Shown here: piece after piece, positions 32,098-41,308 of the stretch | How positions within the stretch are numbered: the stretch's first letter is position 1 | Layout of the letters: every line of letters begins with the position of its first letter | Assembly: GCF_003467445.1 (NCBI RefSeq) | Contig: NZ_QSGS01000016.1 | Coordinates: 1-43,262 of the forward strand | Direction of reading: 5' to 3' | Origin: Exiguobacterium sp. AM39-5BH | GTDB taxonomy: Bacteria > Bacillota > Bacilli > Exiguobacteriales > Exiguobacteriaceae | Length of the DNA stretch: 43,262 nt | The notes under the pieces: generated by a model | Told to the model about the DNA's origin: nothing | Databases searched by the model: none | What the model saw: the letters and a program-made list of their open reading frames with translations, nothing else | Made by a program: the position numbers and the translations under genes

Positions 32098-32718
32098 ATG
32101 TCCCAACGAAAATGGCTGACCTTACTGATCTCGTTATCCGTCTTATCCATCCTCGTTGTCGCTAGTTTCGCTTTCCAACTTAGTGACACGACGCGACAAG
32201 TCGAATCGATTCATAATCAACGTCTCGACTCGTATGACGCGATTGAGGAGATTATGTATTTCAATATCGAACGAGCCAACGCCATCCGTGGTCTTCTCGC
32301 TTATGAAGATCGGCGTTTTTTAGAATCGTATTATAGTATGTCCCAACGAGCAAAAGAGTTAAAGATGTCAATTATCGATAACCCTTCAACTCCGAGTTCG
32401 CTTATCGATTTACTCCACCGTGATGGGATTTGGGAAACAGGGGCCGAGCAGGTGCTTGTCCTGTATAAACGAGGCGATGTCGAAGCCGCGACCGACCTCG
32501 CTGAAACGATGACTGATCAACGTCAAACGATTCTCGAAGATTTGCGTGCCTTAAAAAAGATGCAGTATGACGACATCCGCAAACAATTGATTGCGACGGA
32601 GAATCAAATCGATGAGCTGATGCAAGCGCTCACGTCCATCGCCATCCTCCTTAGCGCTGCGATTATCGTCATTTTATTTTTGATTTTCAAAACACGCAAA
32701 AAGAACCGACCCCAGTGA
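32098..32718 (+). CDS. Sensor-only four-helix-bundle membrane protein
   Basis: A 206-residue protein. TM1 is residues 6-24 and an extracytoplasmic helical domain follows (about 25-180) with the RANAIRGLLAYEDRRFLESYY pattern of 4HB_MCP/CHASE3-type sensor domains. TM2 is about 183-201, ending in a short basic tail KTRKKNRPQ. Chemoreceptors and kinases with this sensor normally continue into HAMP and a signalling domain; here there is none. GAGGGAGG fixes ATG 32098. It is a complete gene with its own terminator, not a fragment cut at the end. It might pair with another receptor. Confidence 0.7.
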   Translation: MSQRKWLTLLISLSVLSILVVASFAFQLSDTTRQVESIHNQRLDSYDAIEEIMYFNIERANAIRGLLAYEDRRFLESYYSMSQRAKELKMSIIDNPSTPSSLIDLLHRDGIWETGAEQVLVLYKRGDVEAATDLAETMTDQRQTILEDLRALKKMQYDDIRKQLIATENQIDELMQALTSIAILLSAAIIVILFLIFKTRKKNRPQ

Positions 32719-32755
32719 GTCGGTTCCCAGCCTCGAGCATGCTCGAGGTTTTTTA
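32704..32755 (+). terminator. Double-hairpin terminator
   Basis: A first stem AACCGAC/GTCGGTT (32704-32725) spans the stop codon. A second perfect palindrome CCTCGAGCATGCTCGAGG (32731-32748) is followed by six T. Confidence 0.85.
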
Positions 32756-34786
32756 TTTGGCGTGAATCAATCGGGCGGCATTTCCGATAGCGAGTAAGGC
32801 GACCCCGACATCGGCAAACACGGCTTCCCACATCGAGGCGAGTCCGAATACGCCGAGTAAGAGGAAGAGCGCCTTCATCCCGAACGCGAACGTAATGTTT
32901 TGCCAGACAATCCGTCGTGTCTTTTTGCTCAAATCAATCGCCGCCACAACATCGTGTGGGGCATCATTCATGAGAACAAGATCAGCTGCTGCGACCGCAG
33001 TATCACTACCGACACCACCCATCACGAGTCCGACATCAGCACGCGCAAGCGCCGCCGCATCGTTCAAGCCATCACCGACAAAAGCGACCTTGCCGGTTGT
33101 TGCCAACCGCTCGACTTCCGTTACTTTTTGATGTGGAAGCAACTCGCTGTACACTTCATCGATGCCAATCGCTGAACCGACGGCATTCGCGACCTCTTGC
33201 CGATCACCCGTCAGCATGACTGTCCGATATCCGTATTGTTTCAACGCACGAATCGTCTGTTCCGCATCCGCCTTCACTTCGTCCCTCAACTCGATTCGTC
33301 CGAGCCAGCGATCATTTTTCACGACATGCACAATTGTCCCCGACGTCTCCTTCGGGATCGAGTAGCCCAATTTTTTCATATAGCGGGCACTACCGACGTA
33401 AATGCGGTGTTCACCGTCTATAGCCATCAGTCCGTAACCCGCCTCTTCTTGGATTGTTGCGAACGGCGCGACCGGACCGGCCTGCTCGACGATTGCTTTT
33501 GCAAGCGGATGCGTCGAAGCCATCTCGACTCGGGACGCAAGTTGGAGCAACTCGTCCTTCGTCAATTCTCCGTTCGTCGCGATATCCGTCACTTCAAAAC
33601 GTCCCGTCGTGAGCGTTCCGGTCTTATCAAAGATAACCGTCTCAACTTCGGCGAGGACGTCCAAATACTCGCCGCCTTTCACTAAAATGCCACGCCGCGA
33701 GCCAGCACCAATTCCACCGAAATAACCGAGCGGAATTGAAATCACTAAGGCACACGGACAACTAATGACGAGGAAGATTAAAGCCCGGTACACCCACTCC
33801 TCCAAATTTCCGACAAACAATGGCGGGACAAACGCGACCACAGCCGCTAAAACGACGACGATCGGCGTGTACACTTTGGCTAATCGTGTGATCATCTGTT
33901 CCGTCTTCGCCTTGTTCATGCTCGCCTGTTCAACGAGGACAATCATTTTTTGAAGACTCGACTCCGCGGCCGGTCGCTCGACCCAAACTTCGAGCCGTCC
34001 CTCGAGGTTGATCATGCCGGCCAATACGTCTTCACCAGGCCCGACTTGGCGCGGCAACGACTCTCCTGTCAGAGAAGCCGTATCCAGTGAGCTGTCCCCT
34101 TGTAACACCTGACCATCCATCGGCACTTGTTCACCAGCCCGCACAATGATGACGGAGCCGACCGTTACGTCCTCAGGTCGTTGCTCAACTTCTCGCCCCT
34201 CAACAAAAACGCGTGCGCGTGTCGGTTTCAAATTCAATAGCGATTGAATCGACCGGCGTGAGGCGTGGACCGCTTTTGCTTGGAAATACTCGCCGAGTTG
34301 ATAAAACAGCATGACGGCGACCGCTTCCGGATACTCCGAAATCGCAATCGCACCAACCGTCGCAATCGTCATTAAAAATTTCTCGTCAAACCATTCCCGA
34401 TGCCAGACATTCCGAACTGCAGCGTACAAGACGTCATAGCCTGCTAACGCGTAAGCAATCCCGTAAATCACGAGCAAATCGGTATAAAGGCCAGCGAGCA
34501 AGAGTATAAACGCTACTCCAAAGCGCCATAATAAACGATTCGACATCGGCTTTTCCGCCTCATCTCTCACAAAATGGGCGCCTGGCTCGATTCGTCCCAT
34601 CGTTTCCTCAATCGAACGCAGCGTCGCCGTGTGATCACCCGACTCGTTCCAGTCAATCATCATTCGACTCGTCGCAAAGTCGATTTTACAAGCGGCGACA
34701 GCCTCTTCTTCTCCGACACGCTTCTCGATTTTGGCAGCACAGTTCGTACATGTAATCCCTTCGACGGGCAATACATCTCGTTTCAT
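32753..34786 (-). CDS. cadA: Heavy-metal P1B-type ATPase (CadA/ZntA-like)
   Basis: A 677-residue Cd2+/Zn2+/Pb2+ exporter. An N-terminal metal-binding domain has GITCTNC (Cys13, Cys16). The TM6 motif is ISCPCALVIS. The phosphorylation site is DKTGTLTTG, the actuator loop SLTGESLP and the hinge GDGLNDAAALA. ATG 34786 has AAAAGGGG ten bases upstream; an ATG at 34816 falls inside the operator. A 9-6-9 perfect palindrome covers its promoter region and an ArsR/CadC-type regulator gene lies upstream, so metal-induced derepression is expected. It ends at the membrane helices of the C-terminus with no His-rich tail. Confidence 0.92.
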   Translation of the reverse strand: MKRDVLPVEGITCTNCAAKIEKRVGEEEAVAACKIDFATSRMMIDWNESGDHTATLRSIEETMGRIEPGAHFVRDEAEKPMSNRLLWRFGVAFILLLAGLYTDLLVIYGIAYALAGYDVLYAAVRNVWHREWFDEKFLMTIATVGAIAISEYPEAVAVMLFYQLGEYFQAKAVHASRRSIQSLLNLKPTRARVFVEGREVEQRPEDVTVGSVIIVRAGEQVPMDGQVLQGDSSLDTASLTGESLPRQVGPGEDVLAGMINLEGRLEVWVERPAAESSLQKMIVLVEQASMNKAKTEQMITRLAKVYTPIVVVLAAVVAFVPPLFVGNLEEWVYRALIFLVISCPCALVISIPLGYFGGIGAGSRRGILVKGGEYLDVLAEVETVIFDKTGTLTTGRFEVTDIATNGELTKDELLQLASRVEMASTHPLAKAIVEQAGPVAPFATIQEEAGYGLMAIDGEHRIYVGSARYMKKLGYSIPKETSGTIVHVVKNDRWLGRIELRDEVKADAEQTIRALKQYGYRTVMLTGDRQEVANAVGSAIGIDEVYSELLPHQKVTEVERLATTGKVAFVGDGLNDAAALARADVGLVMGGVGSDTAVAAADLVLMNDAPHDVVAAIDLSKKTRRIVWQNITFAFGMKALFLLLGVFGLASMWEAVFADVGVALLAIGNAARLIHAK

Positions 34787-34804
34787 CTTAATTTCGCCCC
34801 TTTT

Positions 34805-34828
34805 ATATTCAAACATTCATTTGAATAT
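34805..34828. promoter_or_regulatory. Operator palindrome of the metal ATPase gene
   Basis: ATATTCAAA and TTTGAATAT, perfect inverted repeats with 6-bp spacing, lie 19 bp before the ATPase start. Form and spacing suit an ArsR/SmtB (CadC/CzrA) dimer. Confidence 0.75.
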
Positions 34829-34861
34829 ATCGTAACGCGGTCGCCTCACAATTACAACCGG

Positions 34862-34890
34862 AAAAAAAGCCGACTGGAATCCCAGTCAGC
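34862..34890 (-). terminator. Terminator of the arsR gene
   Basis: GCCGACTGG (34869-34877) pairs with CCAGTCAGC (34882-34890) with one G-U pair; seven T follow on the minus strand. It separates arsR from the ATPase transcript. Confidence 0.8.
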
Positions 34891-34891
34891 C

Positions 34892-35266
34892 TCACGTGTC
34901 TGATTCACTCTCATCTTGCTCGGCGCTATGGGCCATCGCAATCTCGACGAGCAACCGGACGTGGTCATCGTCGAGCGAATAATAAACGACTTTTCCATCC
35001 TTTCGATATTTGACGAGTCCTTGCTCGAGCAATGTCCGTAAGTGATGGGACGCCGTGGCATTCGAATGTTTAATCACGGCCGCCACGTCACAGACGCACA
35101 GTTCCGCTTCGAGCGTGAGCACGTAGAGCACTTTAAGTCGGGTCGGATCGGCGAACGCTTTGAATAATCGACTGACCCGCGTCGCGTCCAAATCGGTCAA
35201 CGCTTGTTGTAATACCCCGACATCCTCATTCTGAATGGCAATCGTTTCGCATTGGGGTGCTTTCAT
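34892..35266 (-). CDS. ArsR/SmtB family metalloregulator (CadC-like)
   Basis: A 124-residue winged-helix repressor. ELCVCDVAAVIKHSNATASHHLRTL carries the alpha-3N-type metal motif CxCD and the recognition helix. HVRLLVEIAMAH near the C-terminus is the alpha-5 region, which can bind zinc. Metal binding should release DNA. ATG 35266 follows GAGG by eight bases; GTG 35275 is less likely. It lies upstream of the CadA-type ATPase, whose promoter has the matching palindrome, but a terminator separates the two. Confidence 0.9.
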   Translation of the reverse strand: MKAPQCETIAIQNEDVGVLQQALTDLDATRVSRLFKAFADPTRLKVLYVLTLEAELCVCDVAAVIKHSNATASHHLRTLLEQGLVKYRKDGKVVYYSLDDDHVRLLVEIAMAHSAEQDESESDT

Positions 35267-35308
35267 CCATCTCACCTCATTTTCTATACTCTCATTCTAA
35301 CAAAATCC

Positions 35309-35320
35309 GATTTATAAATC
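35309..35320. promoter_or_regulatory. 12-bp palindrome upstream of arsR
   Basis: GATTTATAAATC is a perfect 12-bp palindrome 43 bp before the arsR start. It could be an autoregulatory site, but AT-rich palindromes occur by chance. Confidence 0.35.
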
Positions 35321-35332
35321 TGTTATATATTA

Positions 35333-35360
35333 TTGTTGACTTATCACCCTCTGTTATAAT
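35333..35360 (+). promoter_or_regulatory. Promoter of the YhfH-like gene
   Basis: TTGTTG (35333-35338) and a perfect TATAAT (35355-35360) are 16 bp apart, about 50 bp before the start codon. Confidence 0.65.
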
Positions 35361-35370
35361 ACAATCAAAA

Positions 35371-35389
35371 TAACATAACAGCTATGTTA
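35371..35389. promoter_or_regulatory. Operator-like palindrome at the YhfH start site
   Basis: TAACATA and TATGTTA, perfect inverted repeats with spacer ACAGC, lie about 4-22 bp after the expected transcription start. A repressor here would block the small protein gene; the sequence differs from the CadA operator. Confidence 0.6.
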
Positions 35390-35412
35390 CTTAAATAAAG
35401 GGGGCAGTTACA

Positions 35413-35571
35413 ATGAATGAATGGGCAAGCCGACTTGAATCTTCCGTCGAATTTTATCGGAAGTTACCGGACAAGACGTGTCAAGAGTGCGGGAAACAGA
35501 TGGATGAGCAGTGCGAGTCTTACGAGAATACGTGCCCATCTTGTGCTGAAAAACTACAACTTAGCGAATAA
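35413..35571 (+). CDS. YhfH-type small CxxC protein
   Basis: A 52-residue protein beginning MNEWASRLESSVEFYRKLPD. It has the form FYRKLPDKTCQECGKQMDEQ followed by CESYENTCPSC, two CxxC knuckles as in the YhfH family of Bacillales. A single zinc-ribbon-like site is likely. GGGGG precedes ATG 35413 by eight bases. It has its own TATAAT promoter, a palindrome over the start site and a terminator behind it. It is divergent from the ArsR regulator, so metal or thiol stress control is plausible. Function unknown. Confidence 0.8.
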   Translation: MNEWASRLESSVEFYRKLPDKTCQECGKQMDEQCESYENTCPSCAEKLQLSE

Positions 35572-35574
35572 AAC

Positions 35575-35603
35575 AATCCCTCGGAAACGTGTTCCGAGGG
35601 ATT
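35575..35603. terminator. Bidirectional terminator
   Basis: A 12-bp perfect stem (AATCCCTCGGAA with TTCCGAGGGATT), loop ACGTG, lies between the YhfH-like gene and the convergent FluC genes. Confidence 0.85.
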
Positions 35604-35605
35604 TG

Positions 35606-35950
35606 TCATGGCAGATGATAACCGAGATAGGCCGCCAGCAGACCAAGTACATAGGTCGCAAGCAAATACATCCCGAAACGAAGCCAGTCTTTGGCGACGA
35701 ACCGCATCACTTCGAGCTTGAACGTCGAGAACGTCGTGAACGAACCGAGAAAGCCGACACCGAGTCCGAGCATGAGCGACGGGCCGGCACTCGACGCATA
35801 TAAATAGCCGAGACAAAACGACCCACTCACATTGACGAACAGCGTCGCCCACGGGAACATAGATGTCGTCCATGTTTTGACGAGCTGACCAATGCCAAAC
35901 CGTGCCATCGCTCCAAAGAACGCCCCCAGCGTAATGATGGCGATCGTCAT
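35606..35950 (-). CDS. crcB: Fluoride channel FluC/CrcB, second subunit
   Basis: A 114-residue four-helix CrcB/Fluc protein that exports F- passively. GSFTTFSTFKLEV holds the Phe and Thr residues of the conduction path and GAFFGAMARFGIG the first-helix signature. Its ATG overlaps the stop of the first FluC gene (ATGA). Two adjacent copies are common in Firmicutes and may form hetero- or homodimers. The frame upstream to 36208 runs inside the other FluC gene and is rejected. Confidence 0.92.
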   Translation of the reverse strand: MTIAIITLGAFFGAMARFGIGQLVKTWTTSMFPWATLFVNVSGSFCLGYLYASSAGPSLMLGLGVGFLGSFTTFSTFKLEVMRFVAKDWLRFGMYLLATYVLGLLAAYLGYHLP

Positions 35951-36351
35951 CGCGCCACCTCTTCTCGCCTGAACTGTTTGAACCGACGCCGTCCGAACCA
36001 AAACCCAAGCCACGAGCTGAGCAGACCGAGAACAAGACTGAGCGTCACATACAGTAAGGCCATGCTGAGTGCGCCAGACTCTAGCAACTCGATGGTCTCC
36101 ACACTGAATGTCGAGAACGTCGTGAACGAGCCAATGAACCCCGTCCCGACCACGGTAACGACGACTGGGGATAGACGGCCGGACCGAAACAGGAAGTGGG
36201 TCAGCCAACCGAGCGCGAAACTACCCGATAAATTGATGAGTAGCGTTCCGAGCGGAAACATGCCGACCCAAAACGTCTCAATCCCTGTCCCAACCCCATA
36301 CCGCACCAAGGCACCTAACGCTCCTGCTAAACCGACATATACATATAGCAT
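35947..36351 (-). CDS. crcB: Fluoride channel FluC/CrcB, first subunit
   Basis: A 134-residue four-helix FluC protein. GSFTTFSTFSVETI and INLSGSFALGWL are the conserved pore and Asn-containing blocks. An extra basic tail FGRRRFKQFRREEVAR lengthens it over the second copy. ATG 36351 follows GGGAGG by seven bases; ATG 36357 is too close. No fluoride riboswitch is visible upstream. A terminator separates it from rocD. Confidence 0.92.
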   Translation of the reverse strand: MLYVYVGLAGALGALVRYGVGTGIETFWVGMFPLGTLLINLSGSFALGWLTHFLFRSGRLSPVVVTVVGTGFIGSFTTFSTFSVETIELLESGALSMALLYVTLSLVLGLLSSWLGFWFGRRRFKQFRREEVAR

Positions 36352-36367
36352 CGCCATGCCTCCCTTT

Positions 36368-36405
36368 AAAAAAACACCTGCCGCGAGATGTCGCGAGACA
36401 GGTGT
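36368..36405 (-). terminator. Terminator between rocD and fluC
   Basis: ACACCTG (36374-36380) pairs with CAGGTGT (36399-36405), with an inner CGCGA/TCGCG stem. Seven T follow on the minus strand. Confidence 0.85.
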
Positions 36406-36439
36406 TCAGTCTGTAGTCATTATACCAGGCGGTGTCTGA

Positions 36440-37642
36440 TCACGAAATAGCTGCCGGGGCGAATACGGCCGTGATGGCCTCGAACGCCTCATCGAGCTCC
36501 TCTTTCGTGATGACGAGCGGTGGTGCCAACCGGATCACCGTCTCATGCGTCTCTTTACATAGCAGCCCGCGTTCTTTGAGCGCCTCACAATAAGGACGGG
36601 CTGCTTCCGTCAATTCAATCCCAATGAACAGACCGCGTCCACGCACGTCTTGGATGAGCGGATTGTCAATCGATTTTAAACGTTCCATGAAATATGTCCC
36701 GAGTTCGAGTGAACGAGCTGGCAATTGTTCTTCTTCAAGCACTTCAAGCGATGCAATCGATACGGCTGCCGCGAGCGGATTTCCCCCGAACGTCGACCCG
36801 TGTGAGCCTGGATTGAATACGCTCAGCACATCTTCATTGGCTGCGACGCATGAAACCGGGAATACGCCGCCCCCGAGCGCTTTTCCGAGAATATACATAT
36901 CCGGTTCGACATCTTCCCACTCGATGGCGAACCACTTGCCCGAACGACCAAGACCCGATTGAATCTCGTCTGCTACGAATAAAACGTTATGCTGACGGCA
37001 TAGCTCACTCGCCCGTTTTAAATAACCCGTCGGTGGAATGATGATCCCAGCTTCGCCTTGAATCGGTTCGACAATAAACGCTGCTGTATTTTCAGTAATG
37101 GCCGCCTCAAAGGCTTCAATGTCACCGTATGGCACGACTTTGAATCCTGGAAGGAGCGGTCCAAATCCGCGCTGATATTCCGCTTCTGTCGACATCGACA
37201 CCGCTGCCATCGTTCGTCCATGGAAGTTGCCAGAGCAAACGATGATTTCCGCCTGTCCTGGAATTTGTTTTACTTCATACGCCCAACGCCGTGATGCTTT
37301 TACCGCCGTTTCCACAGCTTCTGCACCCGTGTTCATCGGTAGCACCATGTCTTTGTTTGTAAGCGCTGCCACTTTTTTGTAGAAAAGACCGAGCTGATCA
37401 TTGTAAAACGCGCGTGACGTCAGCGTAATTTTATCTGCTTGGTCTTTTAGCGCTTGGATGATTTTCGGATGACAATGGCCCTGGTTAACAGCCGAATATG
37501 CACTCAACATGTCCATGTAGCGGTTTCCCTCTGGGTCCGTCACCCAAATTCCTTTCGCTTCCGAGATAACGATTGGAAGTGGATGGTAGTTGTGCGCCCC
37601 GAATTTCTCTGTCAATTCAATGACTTCTTGTGTCTTTGACAT
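36440..37642 (-). CDS. rocD: Ornithine aminotransferase
   Basis: A 400-residue PLP enzyme that converts ornithine plus 2-oxoglutarate to glutamate-5-semialdehyde. The PLP Lys is in [10 protein letters not shown], the phosphate loop is [12 protein letters not shown], and the Asp partner is in [12 protein letters not shown]. Length and sequence match Bacillus RocD. AAGGGGG precedes the start. A TTGTCA/TATACT promoter is seen, with no sigma-L -12/-24 motif. An arginine/ornithine-type antiporter with an ARG-box operator lies 2.2 kb away. Confidence 0.93.
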   Translation of the reverse strand: MSKTQEVIELTEKFGAHNYHPLPIVISEAKGIWVTDPEGNRYMDMLSAYSAVNQGHCHPKIIQALKDQADKITLTSRAFYNDQLGLFYKKVAALTNKDMVLPMNTGAEAVETAVKASRRWAYEVKQIPGQAEIIVCSGNFHGRTMAAVSMSTEAEYQRGFGPLLPGFKVVPYGDIEAFEAAITENTAAFIVEPIQGEAGIIIPPTGYLKRASELCRQHNVLFVADEIQSGLGRSGKWFAIEWEDVEPDMYILGKALGGGVFPVSCVAANEDVLSVFNPGSHGSTFGGNPLAAAVSIASLEVLEEEQLPARSLELGTYFMERLKSIDNPLIQDVRGRGLFIGIELTEAARPYCEALKERGLLCKETHETVIRLAPPLVITKEELDEAFEAITAVFAPAAIS

Positions 37643-37680
37643 TTGATTTCCCCCTTATCAAAAAACTATCTTACACTTTC

Positions 37681-37710
37681 AGTATATGATGAGCGTGTTT
37701 CTTTTGACAA
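37681..37710 (-). promoter_or_regulatory. Promoter of rocD
   Basis: On the minus strand TTGTCA (37705-37710) and TATACT (37681-37686) are 18 bp apart. Confidence 0.65.
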
Positions 37711-37798
37711 CGACCAACTTGCCCATTTCTCGGTTTGGGAAAATAAGGTACACTGAACGTAGAATATGATTCACTTGAGTTAGATTGGAGGAAATGAT

Positions 37799-39838
37799 GT
37801 GGCTTCATTGCGTGATTTGCCGATTGACGAGTTTATCGATGCTCTATCTGTCCCATGCTGTTACATCAATCTCGATGGCCACGTCCTGCTTTGGAACGAA
37901 TATGCGGAAACGCTGTTCGGATGGGAACGAGATGAGGTACTTCACCATCCGCTCCCTGTTGTCCAACACTTAAAGGATGCGCTTGAATCCTGGTCACCGA
38001 TGCTCCTTCAATATCCGTTCTCGACGACGGCGATGACCCCGTTCAAACATAAAAACGGATCAGTCGTTTATGCGACGGCCTATCTGCAGTCTTTTTCCAT
38101 CAACGACTATACGGGCTATTTCCTGGCGTTTCTTCCAAAAGGTTTCGGGCCACTCATCAGCACGGAACAATTCAATTTACTTCATCATTTTCAAGCGATG
38201 ATTGAACAGTCGACGTATTATTTGGCTACAAATGCGTATGGAGAAATCACGGAAATCAATCCGTTGTTGTGCGGTTTGATTGGTGCACCCAATCATCGAT
38301 TCATTGGTCGTAATTGGTTCGAGCTCATCCATCCGTCATTCGAGAATAACCCGCTTGCCGAGGACGTGCTTCAAGCACTTACGACTGACCGTATCTGGAA
38401 TGGGGAGATGCCCGTTCATTCGGATCGCCATGCCCAGGACGTGTGCTGGCTCAACTTGACGGTCGTTCCGATTTTGAGCGAAGAAGGCGACGTCGTGCAG
38501 TATACCGCCTTCGGCTTCGACGTCTCGGATAAAAAACGGCTCGAGCAAGAGGTCAATTACCTCGCGTACCATAACGATTTGACCGGACTCTTGAACAAGA
38601 AAGGCTGGCTCCGTCAGTACGCCCATGTGTTGACAGACATCGATCAAGGCGATGGCTTGGTGCATGTCGCTTTATTTGACATCGACCGGTTCAAAATTAT
38701 TAATGAATCGTTCGGCTCCCGCGTCGGCAATGAGTTGCTCCTTCAAATCAAGAAGCGGGCCGTGCAGTTCATGCCAGAGACGAGTGTCATGTTCCATCCG
38801 TCTGGCGGTTTGTTCGGATTGATTTTCTTTGAAGAATCGAAAGAAGAAGTGTTCCAGCTGTTGCGTCAACTTCAGCACGAACTTCAACGCCCGTTCCGGA
38901 TTTATCATCACTCCATCATGGTATCGATTTCTATCGGGTGCGTCTTTTATCCATCTGCCACATCTTCATTAGAAGAACTATATACGCGTGCCGAGAGCGC
39001 TCTATTCAAGGGCAAACGTATCGGCGTCGGGACAATTCAATTTATCACGAAAGATATGGACAATGCGTTCTCCCGGCAAATCCATATCGAAAAAGCGCTC
39101 TATCAAGCGCTCGAGGAAAAACATTTTTATTTAGAGTATCAACCGAAGTTTGAATTGAAGACAGATGCCCTCATCGGTTTTGAGGCCCTACTTCGTTGGC
39201 ATCATGATGAGCTTGGGCAAATTCCACCTTCAGAGTTCATCCCGCTTGCCGAGGAGATGGCACTCATCGTTCCGATCAACAACTGGGTTATCCTTGAGGC
39301 CGCCAAACAGTTGAAGGCTTGGCAACAACTCGTCGATTATCCGCTGTCGATGGCCGTCAACATTTCACCGAACCAATTCCGGAGCGACAGCTTCATTAAT
39401 ACGCTCCGCAATATTAAGCAGCAGCTCAACTTAAATCCGTCTGATATCATTCTTGAGATTACGGAGAGTCTCGTCATGCAACAGACTGACGAGATTATCG
39501 CCCGAATGGATCAAATTAAGCGCCTCGACTATCGTCTATCCATCGATGACTTCGGGACAGGCTTCTCTTCACTCCAATATTTGAAGTCATTTCCGGTGGA
39601 CGAATTAAAAATTGACAAAGTCTTTCTCGATGATTGGTTGACGTCGAAGTCTCATTTGCTCGATGTCATCGTTCACCTCGGTAAGAGTCTGCATCTTCAT
39701 GTGGTGGCAGAAGGCGTCGAGGACCAGGAGATGCTCGATCACTTGAAACAAACCGATTGTGATTCATTCCAAGGTTTCTTATATGCCAAGCCGCTCCCTC
39801 CAATTGAAGTCGTTCGCTTATTGACGGACAACCATTAA
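37799..39838 (+). CDS. PAS-PAS-GGDEF-EAL phosphodiesterase, GGDEF degenerate
   Basis: A 679-residue soluble c-di-GMP protein. Two PAS domains (about 8-115 and 128-245) are followed by a GGDEF domain whose signature reads SGGLFG (residues 335-340) in place of GGDEF, so cyclase activity is lost. The EAL domain is complete: [44 protein letters not shown]. It should hydrolyse c-di-GMP, with PAS and perhaps GTP-binding inputs. GTG 37799 follows GGAGG by seven bases. There is no membrane segment. Confidence 0.88.
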   Translation: MASLRDLPIDEFIDALSVPCCYINLDGHVLLWNEYAETLFGWERDEVLHHPLPVVQHLKDALESWSPMLLQYPFSTTAMTPFKHKNGSVVYATAYLQSFSINDYTGYFLAFLPKGFGPLISTEQFNLLHHFQAMIEQSTYYLATNAYGEITEINPLLCGLIGAPNHRFIGRNWFELIHPSFENNPLAEDVLQALTTDRIWNGEMPVHSDRHAQDVCWLNLTVVPILSEEGDVVQYTAFGFDVSDKKRLEQEVNYLAYHNDLTGLLNKKGWLRQYAHVLTDIDQGDGLVHVALFDIDRFKIINESFGSRVGNELLLQIKKRAVQFMPETSVMFHPSGGLFGLIFFEESKEEVFQLLRQLQHELQRPFRIYHHSIMVSISIGCVFYPSATSSLEELYTRAESALFKGKRIGVGTIQFITKDMDNAFSRQIHIEKALYQALEEKHFYLEYQPKFELKTDALIGFEALLRWHHDELGQIPPSEFIPLAEEMALIVPINNWVILEAAKQLKAWQQLVDYPLSMAVNISPNQFRSDSFINTLRNIKQQLNLNPSDIILEITESLVMQQTDEIIARMDQIKRLDYRLSIDDFGTGFSSLQYLKSFPVDELKIDKVFLDDWLTSKSHLLDVIVHLGKSLHLHVVAEGVEDQEMLDHLKQTDCDSFQGFLYAKPLPPIEVVRLLTDNH

Positions 39839-39839
39839 A

Positions 39840-39875
39840 AAAAGTCATCGCGTCTCACGACATGCGATGACTTTT
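39840..39875. terminator. Bidirectional terminator
   Basis: A 12-bp perfect stem (39840-39851 with 39864-39875), A-run on one side and T-run on the other, between convergent genes. Confidence 0.85.
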
Positions 39876-39877
39876 CA

Positions 39878-41281
39878 TTATAGGCTGACCGTTGACGTCC
39901 ATAATCCATAGACGCCGTACATGGCCGCCAAAAGAATCACGAGGGCAATCATATATTGCACGCGACTTAAAAACGGACGTCCCTGCTCGCGTTCGACCAA
40001 CATAAAGACGAATACACCTGGAGCGTAAAGAATCATGGCAATGAGCATATATTCGACACCCGACGCATAAAGGAGCCAGGTGGCGTACACCGTGGCAATC
40101 CCAGACACGACGAGCATCGAACGTGCCCCCGTCCGTCGTGCCTCTTTCCAACCGAATAAGGCGGAAAACAAGTACGGTACGAGCGCTGCGATACCGGCGA
40201 TGCTTGAGAGCACCAAATACGTCTGCTCTGAGAAAAGCGCAACAATCGTGACAAGCTGCGTGAACGCTTGCGTGATGAACAGAGCGCTCACCGGTGTGTC
40301 GTTTCGATTGAGTCGATTAAAGAGCTTCGGGAACACGCCGTCACGACTTGCGACGTACGAAATTTCCGTTGCGAGAATCGTCCACCCGAGCAAGGCACCT
40401 GAGAGCGAGACGAGGAGACCGATGTTAATAATAGTCGCACCGACCGGACCGACGACCGTCTCGAGCACGTATGCCATCGATGGCTCCGAGAGGGAAGCGA
40501 GTTGTTCTTGGGTCATCACTCCGAACGACAAAATCGAAATCAGCATGTAAATGACGAGCGTTCCAACGAGACCGATCACGGTTGCCCGTCCGACATCCCG
40601 TTTATGACGGGCCCGGGACGACAAGACGACCGCTCCTTCAATCCCGACAAACGCCCAAAGTGTCACGAGCATCGTCGACTTTACCTGTGGGAAGACATGT
40701 GACCAACTGAAACCAGATTCACCCCAAAAGTCGATTTGAAACGTATCGATTCGGAAAGCGAACAAAATGAGGACAATGAATAAAAAGATGGGAACGAGCT
40801 TGGCAATCGTCGTGACGATATTGAGCAATGTCGCTTCTCTCATCCCTCGAGAAATAATCCAGAACAGCCCCCAAATGACGACCGCACTCATGATTAATCG
40901 GAACGACCGATGTTCCGATGAAAAGATTGGAAAGAAATAACTGAGCGTGCTGAAGATTAGAGTAATGTTCGCCACCGTCCCAATCCAAGCCGACATCCAG
41001 TACCCCCAACCACTGTTAAATCCGACAAACTTTCCAAACCCTTCTTTCGCATAGGCATAAATCCCGCCTTCGAGTTCGGGCCGCGCGTTTGCTAAAAATT
41101 GAAACACAAACGCGAGCATGATCATGCCGATTCCTGTAATCGTCCATCCGATTAACACCGAACCGACCCCGGCACCTTGCGCCATCGCTCCCGGTAAATT
41201 AAATGCGCCTCCGCCAATCATCGTTCCGACGACCATGGCAGCAAGCCCAAAAAAGCCAATTCCGGCTGATTGTGTCCTCAT
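39878..41281 (-). CDS. APC-family amino acid antiporter, arginine/ornithine-type
   Basis: A 467-residue permease with about 12 helices. MVVGTMIGGGAFNLPGAMAQ is the helix-1 substrate-binding signature of the basic amino acid/polyamine antiporter group (ArcD/YvsH type). TLWAFVGIEGAVVLSSRA is the helix-6 block. It probably exchanges arginine and ornithine or similar amino acids. ACGGAGGG precedes the ATG. A double ARG box lies 28-64 bp upstream of the start, supporting an arginine role. The exact substrate pair is inferred from family and operator. Confidence 0.85.
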   Translation of the reverse strand: MRTQSAGIGFFGLAAMVVGTMIGGGAFNLPGAMAQGAGVGSVLIGWTITGIGMIMLAFVFQFLANARPELEGGIYAYAKEGFGKFVGFNSGWGYWMSAWIGTVANITLIFSTLSYFFPIFSSEHRSFRLIMSAVVIWGLFWIISRGMREATLLNIVTTIAKLVPIFLFIVLILFAFRIDTFQIDFWGESGFSWSHVFPQVKSTMLVTLWAFVGIEGAVVLSSRARHKRDVGRATVIGLVGTLVIYMLISILSFGVMTQEQLASLSEPSMAYVLETVVGPVGATIINIGLLVSLSGALLGWTILATEISYVASRDGVFPKLFNRLNRNDTPVSALFITQAFTQLVTIVALFSEQTYLVLSSIAGIAALVPYLFSALFGWKEARRTGARSMLVVSGIATVYATWLLYASGVEYMLIAMILYAPGVFVFMLVEREQGRPFLSRVQYMIALVILLAAMYGVYGLWTSTVSL

Positions 41282-41308
41282 TAAAACCCTCCGTAAAAAT
41301 GTATTTGC

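Noticed and set aside
36352..36439. Fluoride riboswitch upstream of the FluC pair
   Set aside because: The sequence is occupied by the rocD terminator; the conserved fluoride-sensing core is absent.
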